From Microbacterium sp. KUDC0406 (lineage in GTDB: Bacteria; Actinomycetota; Actinomycetes; Actinomycetales; Microbacteriaceae): a stretch of DNA of 64,000 bases. Position numbers and translations under genes: made by a program. The notes under the pieces were generated by a model that saw nothing but the letters and a program-made list of their open reading frames with translations, did no database searches and had not been told where the DNA came from. Location of the stretch: NCBI RefSeq assembly GCF_021582875.1, contig NZ_CP091138.1, positions 2,480,001 to 2,544,000 of the forward strand, given 5' to 3'. This document shows positions 8,366 to 17,533 of this stretch, piece after piece. Every line of letters begins with the position of its first letter. Position 1 is the first letter of the stretch.

Positions 8366-8848
8366 TTACGCGACGATCTTCTCCAGCGTTTTGCGGAGCT
8401 CCTCGCTGGTGTGCGTCTCCTGCTCGAGGTTCGCGGTCAGCGGGGTTACGACATCAGACAGACCCATGGTCCGCGCTGGCAGGATGAGGCCCTGATATGC
8501 GGAGATCTCGTAGTGCTCGTTGCCGAGTGCACAGGAGACGGCGACCTGGTCGCGCAGCTTCGTGCTGCTGCGCTCGAGCAGGGACGCCGCTTGCTTGGAG
8601 ATTCCCTTGGTGCTTGGGGAGGGCGCGGTCGTCTGCTTGTACTCGAGTTGAGCGAAGATCTTCTCGAGATTCGCGAGCTGCTCGCGAGTCTCGTCAGCGT
8701 GATGACGAAACAGCTTCTTCACCTCCGCGCTCTTGGCGGCTCCGGCCAGCTCGCCGAGCGCGGCGAGCGAGTCGTTCTCCATCGTCACCGCTGTGCGCAA
8801 CTGGAAGTGCAGCAAGTCTGTCGGGGTGTCGAGGGTCTGCTGGACCAT
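8366..8848 (-). CDS. YciE/YciF-type ferritin-like protein (DUF892)
   Basis: This 160-residue four-helix-bundle protein shows the repeated E/H pattern of ferritin-like metal-binding folds: TMENDSLAALGELAG, KLFRHHADETREQL, GNEHYEISAYQGL and LEQETHTSEELRKTL. DUF892 proteins are stress-associated and often sit in stress loci. A metal-binding role is inferred from the fold. I chose ATG 8848 (MVQQTLDTP) because a strong AAGGAGGAA lies just upstream. A longer frame to 8944 exists but adds unrelated residues. The intergenic DNA on both sides (8145-8365 and 8849-9039) shows nothing else I can support. Confidence 0.8.
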   Translation of the reverse strand: MVQQTLDTPTDLLHFQLRTAVTMENDSLAALGELAGAAKSAEVKKLFRHHADETREQLANLEKIFAQLEYKQTTAPSPSTKGISKQAASLLERSSTKLRDQVAVSCALGNEHYEISAYQGLILPARTMGLSDVVTPLTANLEQETHTSEELRKTLEKIVA

Positions 8849-9039
8849 GGTTCCTCCTTGACGGCGGGAGTCGTCCGGGCGGACGACAACGTGCCTCACC
8901 TTCCGCGACGTGCCCGCGTCTCGCCAGGGGCTTGCCACCCGCACTCGATCATGCTTGCCGTGGTCCTGTGATCCGGTCGACGTGGCGCCGTTCGCACGCT
9001 GGTTGCTTCTGCTCGGGCCATGGATGAAGGCGTGACGCC

Positions 9040-10583
9040 CTACTTCGCTGCATCTTTGAGCAGCGCCGCGACAACTCCGTTGGTCCAGCCGAAGCCGTCC
9101 TGCAACGGGTACTCACCTCCACCACCGCCTTCTGTCGCTTCCGGCGCATGCAGCATGGCGTATTTCTCGACGAGCTTCTGCTGCTTCTCATACACAGCCC
9201 GCACGCCACGCAGCCAACGCTCGGCGATCTCGCCGGCAAGCGGCTGGTTGTAGCGTTCGAGACCCTTGACCGCGATCCACTGGAGAGGCGCCCACCCATT
9301 GGGTCGATCCCACTGCTGGCCGGTGGCGTGTTCGCTGGTGCCGAGTCCTCCCGGACGCAGCAATCGCTTCCTGACCGTCGCTGCCGTTCGTTCCGCTTGC
9401 TGATCAGAGGCAACACCGACCCACAATGGGGCAACGCATGCAGCAGTGAGGGAGGTTCGTCTCTCGTTGACGGACAGATCGAGGTCGCAGTAGGCACCGT
9501 CGGCCGTATCCCACAACCAGGTGTTGATAGCGGCCTTCCGGTCTGCCGCGCGCTCGTGGAAGAACGCCGCGTCTGCGTCGTCGCCGGCGCGGTCGGCGAG
9601 TCCGGCGATGACGTGCTCGAGTTCGTAGAGAAAGCTGTTGAGGTCCACCGGCGCGATCCGCGTCGTCACAGTCGTGGCAAGCTCATCCGGTGACTCGCAC
9701 CATCGAGAGCTGAAGTCCCACCCGGACGCGGCCGCCGCACGCAGATCCCGATAGACCTCGTGCGCCGGGCGCGACGAACGCTGGGCCGTGGTCACATCCT
9801 CGATGAAGGACTCCTCCCGCGGCGTATCCCGGTCGTCCCAGTAGCGGTTCAAGACGGCACCATCAGGCAGGCGAACGCAATGCCGATGAGCCTGCCCCTC
9901 CCTCAGATCGTCGACACCATCCATCCACCAGCTGTACTCCTGCCGCAGCTGGTCGTAGTACTCCTCCCCGTCGTCGCTCCGATCCCGACGCACAGGTGCA
10001 CCATGAACACGAACAGCGGCGGCTGGGACCGGCTCGAATAGTAGCTGCGGTTCGCGTTCGGTACGTGCCCGTAGCTATCGATGAGGTCGGCGAAGTTGTC
10101 GGTCATCCCCTTGACGAGATCGGTGAGACCGCGTGCGGCCAGCCCCAGCATCGTGAAGTACGAATCCCAGTAGTAGAGCTCACGGAACCGGCCTCCCGGT
10201 ACGACGTACGGATGCTCAAGCGGGAGCAGCGATCCTCCGCCTCGCGGCGGTGCAGGCTCCCGAAGCAGCACGTTCCACAGACGTCGAATGTGATCGACCA
10301 TGGTCTCGCCATGGATGGCGGTGAAGCCGGCCGCCGGCAGGTCGGGCAGTTCGAAGTGCTCGTGCACGAACCGGTCCAGTTGGAAGCCGGCCTTCTTGTT
10401 CTCGCGCCGGTAAGCACTGAGAATCGTTCGTGGGTCGCCGGTCGGAACGCAGTCGACAAATGTCTTGCTGTCTGCGAAGACGCGTCCCTTTTGCACCGCA
10501 GTGAACAGTTCCTGATATCGATCGGCGGGACTCAGCGGATCCGCCTCAGGGCCAGCAGAGACGTCCCGGCTCACCACTCGCAT
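9040..10583 (-). CDS. GH37 trehalase (frameshifted)
   Basis: Trehalase hydrolyses trehalose to two glucoses. Family 37 signatures are present in order: PGGRFRELYYWDSYFTMLG, the catalytic-acid region ASGWDFSSRW, QWDRPNGWAPLQW and VEKYAM. The frame breaks at a CCC run at 9984-9986. With one base added, VHLCVGDRSDDGEEYYDQL joins the N-terminal part (from 10583) to the C-terminal part, giving 514 residues, about the usual length. No signal peptide is seen, so a cytoplasmic (TreF-like) enzyme is likely. The start at 10583 is uncertain because the ribosome site is weak. Confidence 0.85.
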
Positions 10584-10740
10584 CCACTTCGCTTCGGAAG
10601 CTGCCGCGCTTCAGGGGCGCACCGAGGGTGATGTCGGCTTCTACGCTCGACTCGGAGACCTGGAAAGAGCCCTCGGATTCGGTGGGTGACCATTGGGGCA
10701 CGATACGAGGACGGCTGCGTCGACCGCACGGGCCTTGACG

Positions 10741-10953
10741 CTCCACGTGATTGGTCATATCACGGGGAGTCGCGCCATCCTCGAAGAGGCATCCATCGAC
10801 GTACGCTCCGGTGAGAGTCGTCCCTGTCCGGCGGGGAGCGGGCGCGCGTCGCCCTGGCGCGTACTGGCCCAGCGCGCCGGAATCCTGCTGCTCGACGAAC
10901 CCACCGACGCGCTCGACCTCAAGCATCACGAGGATGTCGCGCCTCGGCGCTGA
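10741..10953 (+). pseudogene. Remnant of a HmuV-type ABC ATPase gene
   Basis: Pieces of a haem/siderophore importer ATPase can be read: ILEEASIDVRSGE (start of the domain), then in a second frame LSGGERARVALAR (signature motif), then back in the first frame LAQRAGILLLDEPTDALDL (Walker B and D-loop). The Walker A region between the first and second pieces is missing, and the C-terminal part after LKHHE is lost. An internal deletion plus a frameshift and truncation make this a dead fragment, not a sequencing artefact alone. Confidence 0.7.
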
Positions 10954-10972
10954 CAGGCGCCGGCCCGCCCGG

Positions 10973-11329
10973 TCAGGGGCGCAGCGGCAGCAGTGCGTCG
11001 ATGTCTGCGCGGATGCCGGATGCCACGATGCGGCCGGCGGCGAGGGCATCCGCCCAGTGCTCGGCCCCGGTGGCCACGGAGACCCAGGTGGCGGCATCCA
11101 TCTCGACGACGTTCGGCGGGGTGCCGCCGGTGTGCCGCGGACCCTGCACGACCTGGACGGCGCCGAACGGGGGCACGCGCACCTCGACGCTGTTGCCCGG
11201 CGCCTTCTCCTCGAGCAGCTGCAGCAGGTAGCGCACCGCTGCCGCCGTCTGCGGGCGGTCGGCGTCGCCGTTCGTGACCGCGGCGAGCGCCGCGCGTCCG
11301 TCTGCGGTGTCGATCCTGCGCGCTGCCAT
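10973..11329 (-). CDS. Sterol carrier family protein
   Basis: This 118-residue soluble protein contains the SCP2-like pattern seen in small actinobacterial proteins: RYLLQLLEEKAPGNSVEVRV, then GAVQVVQGPRHTGGTP, then WVSVATGAEHWADALAAGRI. The fold binds lipophilic ligands, but the actual ligand is unknown. I chose ATG 11329 (MAARRIDTADG) because TACGCT lies 7 nt upstream, typical of a leaderless start here. Longer frames to 12124 run through the repeat array and the facing Nudix gene and are not real. Confidence 0.72.
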   Translation of the reverse strand: MAARRIDTADGRAALAAVTNGDADRPQTAAAVRYLLQLLEEKAPGNSVEVRVPPFGAVQVVQGPRHTGGTPPNVVEMDAATWVSVATGAEHWADALAAGRIVASGIRADIDALLPLRP

Positions 11330-11734
11330 GCGTTTCAGCGTACGCGTGGTCGCCGATGTCGATGCCCCTGGTCGCGATTCGTTCCGGTTTCGCTGCGCCG
11401 AAGAGCGGGCTGAGCACGCGCGGCGGTATCGTGCACACGCTGCAGTTTCGTGCACACGCTGCGGTTCTCCACTGGGCGGCGCGTTCGCGCGGCACTTCGT
11501 CGGCCGCGCGGCGCAGATACGCGCCGCGCGAGCAGACAACGACAGCGCGAATGCATGCGCGGCACTTCTCGGCGCGGGCTGCACTTCTCGGCGCGCGCGG
11601 CACTTCTCGGCGCGCGCTGCACATCCTGGCATGCGCGGCACTTCTCTGGCACGCGAACCCGGATCGGCAGCGCGAACCCGAGTCGGCGCTGCGACGCCGA
11701 GCCGGTGGCCGCGGACCGGGCATAGGCTCGACGG
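11330..11734. repeat. Intergenic degenerate repeat array
   Basis: This 405-bp gap holds no gene. From about 11420 it contains TCGTGCACACGCTGC twice. From about 11489 to 11660 there are many near-copies of GCGCGGCACTTCTCGGCGCG alternating with GCTGCACTTCTCGGCGCG, spaced 20-30 bp. The repeat unit keeps all frames open, which creates misleading long reading frames rich in Arg, Ala and Cys. Confidence 0.8.
11723..11728 (+). promoter_or_regulatory. -10 hexamer of the Nudix gene (leaderless)
   Basis: TAGGCT lies 6 nt before GTG 11735, the same arrangement as at purM, purD and the sensor kinase. Confidence 0.6.
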
Positions 11735-12412
11735 GTGACTTCGCAGAAGACGGTGACCGGCGCCCGCGCCGAGCTGATCGCCGCGGTCGAGCACGGCGCC
11801 GACTGGGCGGCGAAGTACCCGCAGAGCATCCGGCACGCGCATCCGGCATCCGTCCTCGTCCTGTTCGGCAGGCTGGACAGCATTCCCGCCGCCTCCGATC
11901 AGGCCACGATCGCCGCCGATCTCGACGTGCTGCTGCAGCGGCGCGCCGCGACACTCTCGTCGCATCCGGGACAGGTGTCCTTTCCCGGTGGCAAGCGCGA
12001 GACGCAGGACGCCGACGCGACAGCCACGGCGCTGCGCGAGGCCGAGGAGGAGACCGGCCTCGACCCCGCCGGCGTCGAGGTGCTCGCGACGCTTCCCGAG
12101 CTGCCACTGGCTGCGAGCAGTCACATGGTCACCCCTGTGCTCGCCTGGTGGCGGGCACCGTCACGGGTCGCCGCCGTCGATCACGCCGAGACCGTCGAGG
12201 TGTTCCGGGTGCCGGTCGCGCAGCTGCTCGATCCGGCGACGCGCTTCACCTCGGTGCTCAGCCGCGCAGGCATGACGTTCCGCGGTCCGGCGTTCGACGT
12301 GGACGGCACGATCGTGTGGGGCTTCACGGCGATGGTGCTCGACGGCCTGTTCGACGCCGCCGGCTGGACCGTCCCGTGGGATGCCGCCGACGAGCGGCCG
12401 ATCGAGCTCTGA
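11735..12412 (+). CDS. Nudix hydrolase, CoA pyrophosphatase-like
   Basis: This 225-residue protein has the Nudix box from GGK to ALREAEEETGL preceded by SSHPGQVSFPGGK. This is the extra motif of the CoA-diphosphatase branch (NUDT7/NUDT8-like), which cleaves CoA or acyl-CoA to phosphopantetheine and 3',5'-ADP. The metal-binding glutamates of REAEEET are intact. Substrate choice is inferred from the extra motif. The start is GTG 11735, with TAGGCT 6 nt upstream. It is followed by purD after 136 bp with its own promoter. Confidence 0.85.
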   Translation: MTSQKTVTGARAELIAAVEHGADWAAKYPQSIRHAHPASVLVLFGRLDSIPAASDQATIAADLDVLLQRRAATLSSHPGQVSFPGGKRETQDADATATALREAEEETGLDPAGVEVLATLPELPLAASSHMVTPVLAWWRAPSRVAAVDHAETVEVFRVPVAQLLDPATRFTSVLSRAGMTFRGPAFDVDGTIVWGFTAMVLDGLFDAAGWTVPWDAADERPIEL

Positions 12413-12536
12413 CGGGTACAGCTGCACGGGCCGGGAACACCCGCACGGTCTGAGCGGCGATCGGATCGTGCATCCGTTGCCTGGTCGTGCGCCTGTTCCC
12501 GGCGTCACCGAGAGGAGCGCCGCGCGACCCCGCCGG

Positions 12537-12542
12537 TAGGCT
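12537..12542 (+). promoter_or_regulatory. -10 hexamer of purD (leaderless)
   Basis: TAGGCT lies 6 nt before ATG 12549. No ribosome-binding sequence fits between it and the start. Confidence 0.6.
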
Positions 12543-12548
12543 GGCGGC

Positions 12549-13826
12549 ATGAAGATCCTCGTCCTCGGCTCCGGTGCGCGTGAGCACGCGATCATCCTCT
12601 CCCTGCGCTCCGAGGACGCCCCGCACGAGATCTACGCCGCCCCCGGCAACGCCGGAATCGCCCAGGATGCGACGCTCGTCGACCTGGACGTGCTGTCCGG
12701 CTCGGCCGTCGAGGCGTTCGCCAACGAGAACGGCATCGACCTCGTCGTCGTGGGTCCCGAGGCCCCGCTGGTCGCCGGTGTCGCCGACGTGCTGCGCGAG
12801 CGCGGCATCCCGGTGTTCGGCCCCGGAAAGGCGGCCGCGCAGATGGAGGGATCGAAGGCGTTCGCGAAGCGGATCATGGATGCCGCGGGCGTGCCGACTG
12901 GCCGCGCGGTGCGCGCCGCGACGGTCGCCGAGGTCGAGCAGGCGTTCGACGACCTGGGCGCCCCACACGTGGTCAAGGCCGACGGGCTCGCCGCGGGCAA
13001 GGGCGTCATCGTGACCGGCGACCGCGCCGAGGCGCTCGCGCACGCCGAGCACTACCTGCCGCACGGGCCGGTGCTGATCGAGGAGTTCCTCTCGGGCGAA
13101 GAGGTCTCGCTGTTCTTCCTCAGCGACGGCGACACGGTGCGCGCGCTCAGCCCCGCGCAGGACTTCAAGCGCGCCTACGACGGCGACGCCGGCCCGAACA
13201 CGGGTGGCATGGGCGCGTACTCGCCGCTGCCGTGGCTGGACGAGCGCTTCGGGAGCGAAGAGGCGTTCGTCGCTCAGGTGACCGACGAGGTCGCACTGCC
13301 CGTCATCCGCCAGCTCGATGCCGAGGGCACCCCGTTCATCGGCCTGCTCTACGCCGGGCTGATCCTCACCGACGCCGGCGTGAAGGTCATCGAGTTCAAC
13401 GCCCGCTTCGGCGACCCGGAGACCCAGGTCGTGCTGCCCCGCCTGCGCACGCCGCTGTCGCGGCTGCTGCTGGCCGCGGCATCCGGCACCCTCGAGGACG
13501 AGCCGCAGCCGGAGTTCGCCGGCGACGTCGCGATCACCGTCGTGCTCGCGAGCGAGGGCTACCCCGAGGCGCCGCAGACCGGCCGGCTTCTCGAGGGGCT
13601 GGCGGACGCAGCCGCCGTGGAGGGCGTCCGGCTCGTGCACGCCGCGACAGCCGGCCCGGATGCTCCCGGCGGAGCCCTCGTGGCATCCGGCGGCCGCGTG
13701 CTGAACGTCGTCGCCACCGCAGCCGATTTCCGCACGGCCCGCGCCCGCGCGTACGACGCGCTGGGTCGCATCACGCTCGACGGCGGGCACTTCCGCCACG
13801 ACATCGCGGCGCGCGTCGCGGAGTAG
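12549..13826 (+). CDS. purD: Phosphoribosylamine-glycine ligase
   Basis: PurD (GAR synthetase) ligates glycine to phosphoribosylamine with ATP, the second purine step. The 425-residue protein is full length. It shows the N-terminal domain (VLGSGAREHA, then LVVVGPEAPLVAGV), the ATP-grasp core (KADGLAAGKGV, EEFLSGEEVSLF, NTGGMGAYSP) and the metal-binding EFNARFGDPETQ. No breaks occur. It is monocistronic, with its own -10 element, and ends in front of a strong hairpin shared with the facing exporter gene. Confidence 0.96.
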   Translation: MKILVLGSGAREHAIILSLRSEDAPHEIYAAPGNAGIAQDATLVDLDVLSGSAVEAFANENGIDLVVVGPEAPLVAGVADVLRERGIPVFGPGKAAAQMEGSKAFAKRIMDAAGVPTGRAVRAATVAEVEQAFDDLGAPHVVKADGLAAGKGVIVTGDRAEALAHAEHYLPHGPVLIEEFLSGEEVSLFFLSDGDTVRALSPAQDFKRAYDGDAGPNTGGMGAYSPLPWLDERFGSEEAFVAQVTDEVALPVIRQLDAEGTPFIGLLYAGLILTDAGVKVIEFNARFGDPETQVVLPRLRTPLSRLLLAAASGTLEDEPQPEFAGDVAITVVLASEGYPEAPQTGRLLEGLADAAAVEGVRLVHAATAGPDAPGGALVASGGRVLNVVATAADFRTARARAYDALGRITLDGGHFRHDIAARVAE

Positions 13827-13850
13827 GCCGGCGCTGCGCCGCATCATCGC

Positions 13851-13910
13851 GGAGAAATGCAGAATGTCGGAGGGATCTCGAGGATCTCCTCCGACATTCT
13901 GTATTTCTCC
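13851..13910. terminator. Long hairpin between convergent genes
   Basis: GGAGAAAT, CAGAATGTCGGAGG and the matching CCTCCGACATTCTG, ATTTCTCC form a nearly perfect 60-bp inverted repeat. It lies between the 3' ends of purD and the exporter, so it can act as a bidirectional terminator. It may also be a member of a dispersed palindrome family. Confidence 0.65.
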
Positions 13911-13955
13911 GATGCGTTGTCGCGCCGGTTGCCGCGCCGGTTGTCGCGCAGCGGG

Positions 13956-15484
13956 TCAGCGCAGCTCGTCCTCGGGCTTCGGCGTGTACTTGCCGAGGAA
14001 GAGCGATGCCACCAGGGCCACCGCCATGATCGCCGCGGGCAGCAGCATCGTCTGCGCCATGCCGGTGGAGAACCCCTCGGCGACGAAGTCGGGCAGCTGC
14101 CCGCCGCCGCCGATCCCGGCCGGAGCCTTGTCGAGCCCGGGCAGGTTCGCCTCGAGACGCGCCTGCATGAACGCGGCGATCGCCGACGAGCCGACCACCG
14201 AGCCGATGGTGCGGGTGGTGTTGTAGATGCCCGCGCCGGCACCCGCCTGGCGCGGGGAAGGCGGCGGGTGGCCGTGGTGGCCAGCGGCCCCCACATGCCG
14301 GCGTTGCCGATGCCCAGCAGCGCCGACGGCAGCAGGAACATCCAGATCGGGGTGTCGACGTTCATCAGCGACGCGTTCCAGAGCAGGCCGCCGGCCACGC
14401 AGAGCAGGCCGGGGATCAGGATGAGACGCGGGTCGACCTTGTCGAGCAGTGATCCGGCGAACGGCGCGAGCACGCCCGAGATGACCGCCATCGGGATCAT
14501 CAGCAGCGCCGACTCGGTCGGGGTGAGTCCGCGCGCCAGCTGCAGGAAGAACATGAACGGCAGCGACATGCCCGTCACCGTGAACCCGACCGCGGCGATC
14601 GCGACGTTGGACGCCGAGAAGTTGCGGTCACGGAACAGCCCGAGCGGCACGAGCGGCTCGCTCTTGGTCTTCCACTGCTGCAGCACGAACACGATAAGCA
14701 GCACGACGCCGGCGGCGATGAGCCCCCACACGGTGATCGGACCGGTGATGACGCCCCAGTCGTACTTCTCACCCTCCTGCAGGCCGAACACGATGAGGAA
14801 CAGTGCGGCGGCGCTGAGCACGACGCCCACGAGGTCGAAACGGTGCGGATGCGTCTTCAGCCGCGGCACCAGGATGACGGCGAGCACGAAGCCGATCACG
14901 CCGACCGGGATGTTGATGAAGAAGATCCACTCCCAGCCGAGGCCGTCCACGAGGAAGCCGCCGAGCAGCGGGCCGACCAGGGTCGCCACGCCGGCGGTCG
15001 CGCCCCACAGGCCCATCGCCGCGCCGCGGCGGTCGGGCGGGAAGGTGCGGGTGATCACGGCCATGGTCTGCGGAGTCATGAACGCCGCGCCGAGGCCCTG
15101 CACCGCACGGAACGCGATGAGCATCTCGAGGCTGGTGGACAGGCCGCAGGCCAGCGACGACACCGTGAAGATCACCAGGCCGATGAGGTAGATGTTCTTC
15201 GGGCCGAACCGGTCGCCGAGGCGTCCGGTGATCAGCAGCGGCACGGCGTACGCGAGCAGGTAGGCGCTGGTGACCCACACCACGTTGTCGAGGTTGTTCG
15301 TGTCGGGATCGAGGGCCGCCTTGATCGCGGGGTTCGCCACCGAGACGATCGTCGTGTCGACGAGGATCATGAAGAAGCCGATGACCAGCGCCCAGAGGGC
15401 GGGCCAGGGGCTGCGCGGCTTGTGCCCGACGGCGTAGGTGCCGGTCGTCGGTGCGCCGCTGCGAGGAGCGGATGCCGCCGGCAT
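13956..15484 (-). CDS. DHA2-family (EmrB/QacA) MFS exporter (frameshifted)
   Basis: This is a 14-helix drug/proton antiporter. DHA2 motifs are LVDTTIVSVANPAI (helix 1), LLITGRLGDRFGPKNIYL (motif A) and GPLLGGFLVDGLGWEWIFFI (motif C). The frame breaks in a four-base GGGG run at 14254-14257. Adding one base joins ATTATRRLP to RQAGAGAGIYNTTRTIGS and gives 509 residues, ending KPEDELR. The start is uncertain. ATG 15484 keeps the frame. ATG 15512 overlaps the PadR stop (ATGA) and has AAAGG upstream, but would need another shift. PadR control is likely. Confidence 0.85.
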
Positions 15485-15508
15485 CCGTTCCCGGCGGATT
15501 GGTCTCTG

Positions 15509-16144
15509 TCATTGTCGTGCTGCCTTTCGCTCGGCCGCCTTCGCGGCGCGATGTTCAGCGGGGATCTCGTCGATCCCCCAGGCGTAGGAGGCGTCCGCGA
15601 GGGACTCGAGGAAGCCGTCGGTCCAGGTCAGTTCGGCGCGCAGCAGTGCAGCGTGCCGGTCGGTCTCGATGAGGAACTGGTGCGGCACCCTGCGCTCGGC
15701 GGCGCCGGCCAGGGCCGCGCCGATGGTGTCGCTCTCGGCGGCGAGCGCAGCTCGCCGAGAGGAGACCAGGTCGATGACCTCGGCACGCGGCAGGTTGTGC
15801 GCCTCGGCGAGCGCCACCCGGAACTCAGGCGTACTGTCGGTGCGCGCGAGCCCGGTGCGCACCCAGTTCTCCAGCACGTCGGATGCCGCTGGCTGCAGCG
15901 TGTAGGTGGTGCGCTCGGGCCTGTTGCCGTCGCGGTCGGTGCCCACCTCTGCGATGAGCCCCTCGCGCTCCAGACGGCCGACCGTGTGATAGAAGGTGCC
16001 GTTCGTCAGCTTGACCATGCGGTCGTCGCGGCGCTGTCGCAGCAGGCGCATCATCTCGTACGGATGCATGTCGCCCTCGCGCAGCAGCGCGAGTACCATC
16101 GCCCCCAGAGGCGTGAGCTTCACATCCGCAGCCATATGTCCCAT
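15509..16144 (-). CDS. PadR-family transcriptional regulator
   Basis: This 211-residue protein has the PadR winged helix at the N-terminus (LTPLGAMVLALLREGDMHPY, then NGTFYHTVGRLEREGLI) and a long helical C-terminal dimerisation domain ending in a basic tail. PadR proteins commonly repress a neighbouring exporter and their own gene until a toxic ligand binds. Here the gene precedes a DHA2 exporter, with its stop overlapping an ATG. A perfect palindrome overlaps the -10 region just upstream. The start could also be at 16135 (MAADVKL). Confidence 0.88.
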   Translation of the reverse strand: MGHMAADVKLTPLGAMVLALLREGDMHPYEMMRLLRQRRDDRMVKLTNGTFYHTVGRLEREGLIAEVGTDRDGNRPERTTYTLQPAASDVLENWVRTGLARTDSTPEFRVALAEAHNLPRAEVIDLVSSRRAALAAESDTIGAALAGAAERRVPHQFLIETDRHAALLRAELTWTDGFLESLADASYAWGIDEIPAEHRAAKAAERKAARQ

Positions 16145-16152
16145 CCCGATTC

Positions 16153-16169
16153 AGTCCAGATGGACTATA
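16153..16169 (-). promoter_or_regulatory. PadR operator overlapping the -10 box
   Basis: The palindrome AGTCCA-GA-TGGACT (16153-16166) overlaps TATAGT on the minus strand (16164-16169). Binding there would block the promoter of the padR-exporter operon. Confidence 0.55.
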
Positions 16170-16216
16170 TCAGGTCGATGTCGCGCCGACCTCACGCGGA
16201 AGTCGCCGAAGTTCGC

Positions 16217-16780
16217 TCAGCGCAGGGCGGTCTCGCGCTGAGCGTCGGACAGTGGTCGATCCGCATAGATCAACCTGATCACCGACGGATCGGGAATGCC
16301 GGCATCCGGTCCGCGATGCACGAGCGAGAGCCCGACCTTCTCGGCGACCGCGGCCGACGCCGTGTTGTGCGCGACGAGGAACGCGATGATCGGCGTCGCC
16401 GGGCGCAGGTTGCGCGCCGCGGCGATGCCGGCGCGCGAGACCTCCGTGGCGTAGCCGCGCCGATGGTGGTCGGCGGAGATCCGGTACCCGAGATTCCATA
16501 CGTCCGCCGCCTCGGATGCCCCGGTCAGCAGCGTGCACCCTCCGGTGCCGATCACCTCGCCGGTGTCGCGAAGTCGCACGATCCACGACGCGAGTCCCAC
16601 CTCGCCCCACCGCTCCTGCCAGCGCCTCAGCAGGTGCGCGGTGGTCGCCCGCTCGACGTGCCGCAGCGTCGGATAGTGCTCCCAGACCCGCGGATCGGAG
16701 AAGATCTCGTGGATCGCATCGATGTCGTCATCGGCCGGTCGGCGCAGGATCAGTCGCTCGGTGATTCTCTCGTCAGCCAT
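16217..16780 (-). CDS. GNAT-family N-acetyltransferase (RimJ/RimL-like)
   Basis: This 187-residue protein belongs to the acetyltransferase_3 type: it begins ERLILRRPADDDIDAI, has WIVRLRDTGEVIGTGGC (strands of the core) and the acetyl-CoA loop region RISADHHRRGYATEV, then AFLVAHNTASAAVAEKVG. Relatives acetylate ribosomal protein N-termini, amino-glycosides or small molecules, and the substrate here is unknown. TACGCT lies 8 nt before the ATG at 16780, compatible with a nearly leaderless start. It stands alone between the PadR and two-component genes. Confidence 0.85.
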   Translation of the reverse strand: MADERITERLILRRPADDDIDAIHEIFSDPRVWEHYPTLRHVERATTAHLLRRWQERWGEVGLASWIVRLRDTGEVIGTGGCTLLTGASEAADVWNLGYRISADHHRRGYATEVSRAGIAAARNLRPATPIIAFLVAHNTASAAVAEKVGLSLVHRGPDAGIPDPSVIRLIYADRPLSDAQRETALR

Positions 16781-16816
16781 CGGTCCCGAGCGTACGCCGG
16801 GGCACCGACGCCGGAG

Positions 16817-17506
16817 TCAGACCTCGGCCGGCCCGAGCCCCGCCCGTTCCAGGATCACCCCGACCTGCACGCGGCCCCGCACCCCGAGCTTCACGAACAC
16901 CTGCTCGAGGTGCGTCTTCACGGTGCCTGCGGAGATGTGCAGGTCGGCCCCGATCTGCGGGTTGGTCGCGCCGGATGCCACGCCCCGTGCGACCGCCAGC
17001 TCGCGCTCGGTGAGCCCGGAGATCCGCTCCAGCGCGGGCTGCCGGCCGGCACCGCCCTCGCTGCTCACCGCTCGGCGCACCAGCTGTGCGGTGCTGGTTC
17101 CCGAGACCACGATCTCGCCCCGTGCAGTGCTCAGCACCGCGTCGGCGAACCGCTTCACATCGTCCTTCATCAGGTAGCCGCTCGCCCCCGCCGTCAGCAT
17201 CTTCAGCAGCTGGTCCTCGGAGTCGAAGCTCGTCATCGCGAGCACCCGAGACGACGACTGCTGCACGATCGCCGCGGTCGCCTCGGGGCCGGCGACTCCC
17301 GGCATCCGCACGTCCATCAGCACGACGTCGGGGTGATGCGCACGCACGAACTCGACGGCCGCGCCGCCGTCGGCGGCCTCGCCGATGATCTCGATCCCCT
17401 GGTCGGGCTTCAGCAGCAGGCGCAGCCCGCTACGCACCAGCGGGTCGTCGTCGACGAGCAGCACCCGCACGGGCGACGGAAGTTCGGTGGTCACACTCCC
17501 GACCAT
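16817..17506 (-). CDS. NarL/LuxR-family response regulator
   Basis: This 229-residue protein has a receiver domain (RVLLVDDDPLVRSGL, phospho-acceptor in DVVLMDVRMPG, conserved Lys in GYLMKDD) and a C-terminal LuxR-type helix-turn-helix (LTERELAVARGVASGATN, then GTVKTHLEQVFVKLGV). It is activated by phosphorylation from the sensor kinase encoded 27 bp upstream. The start is either ATG 17506 or GTG 17491 (VTTELPSPVRV). The regulated genes cannot be told from this window. Confidence 0.92.
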   Translation of the reverse strand: MVGSVTTELPSPVRVLLVDDDPLVRSGLRLLLKPDQGIEIIGEAADGGAAVEFVRAHHPDVVLMDVRMPGVAGPEATAAIVQQSSSRVLAMTSFDSEDQLLKMLTAGASGYLMKDDVKRFADAVLSTARGEIVVSGTSTAQLVRRAVSSEGGAGRQPALERISGLTERELAVARGVASGATNPQIGADLHISAGTVKTHLEQVFVKLGVRGRVQVGVILERAGLGPAEV

Positions 17507-17533
17507 ATCGGCGACCTCGGACGCCCCGAGTGC

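Noticed and set aside
10546..11097. Minus-strand frame upstream of the trehalase
   Set aside because: It overlaps the trehalase start and the ABC remnant out of frame and shows no family features.
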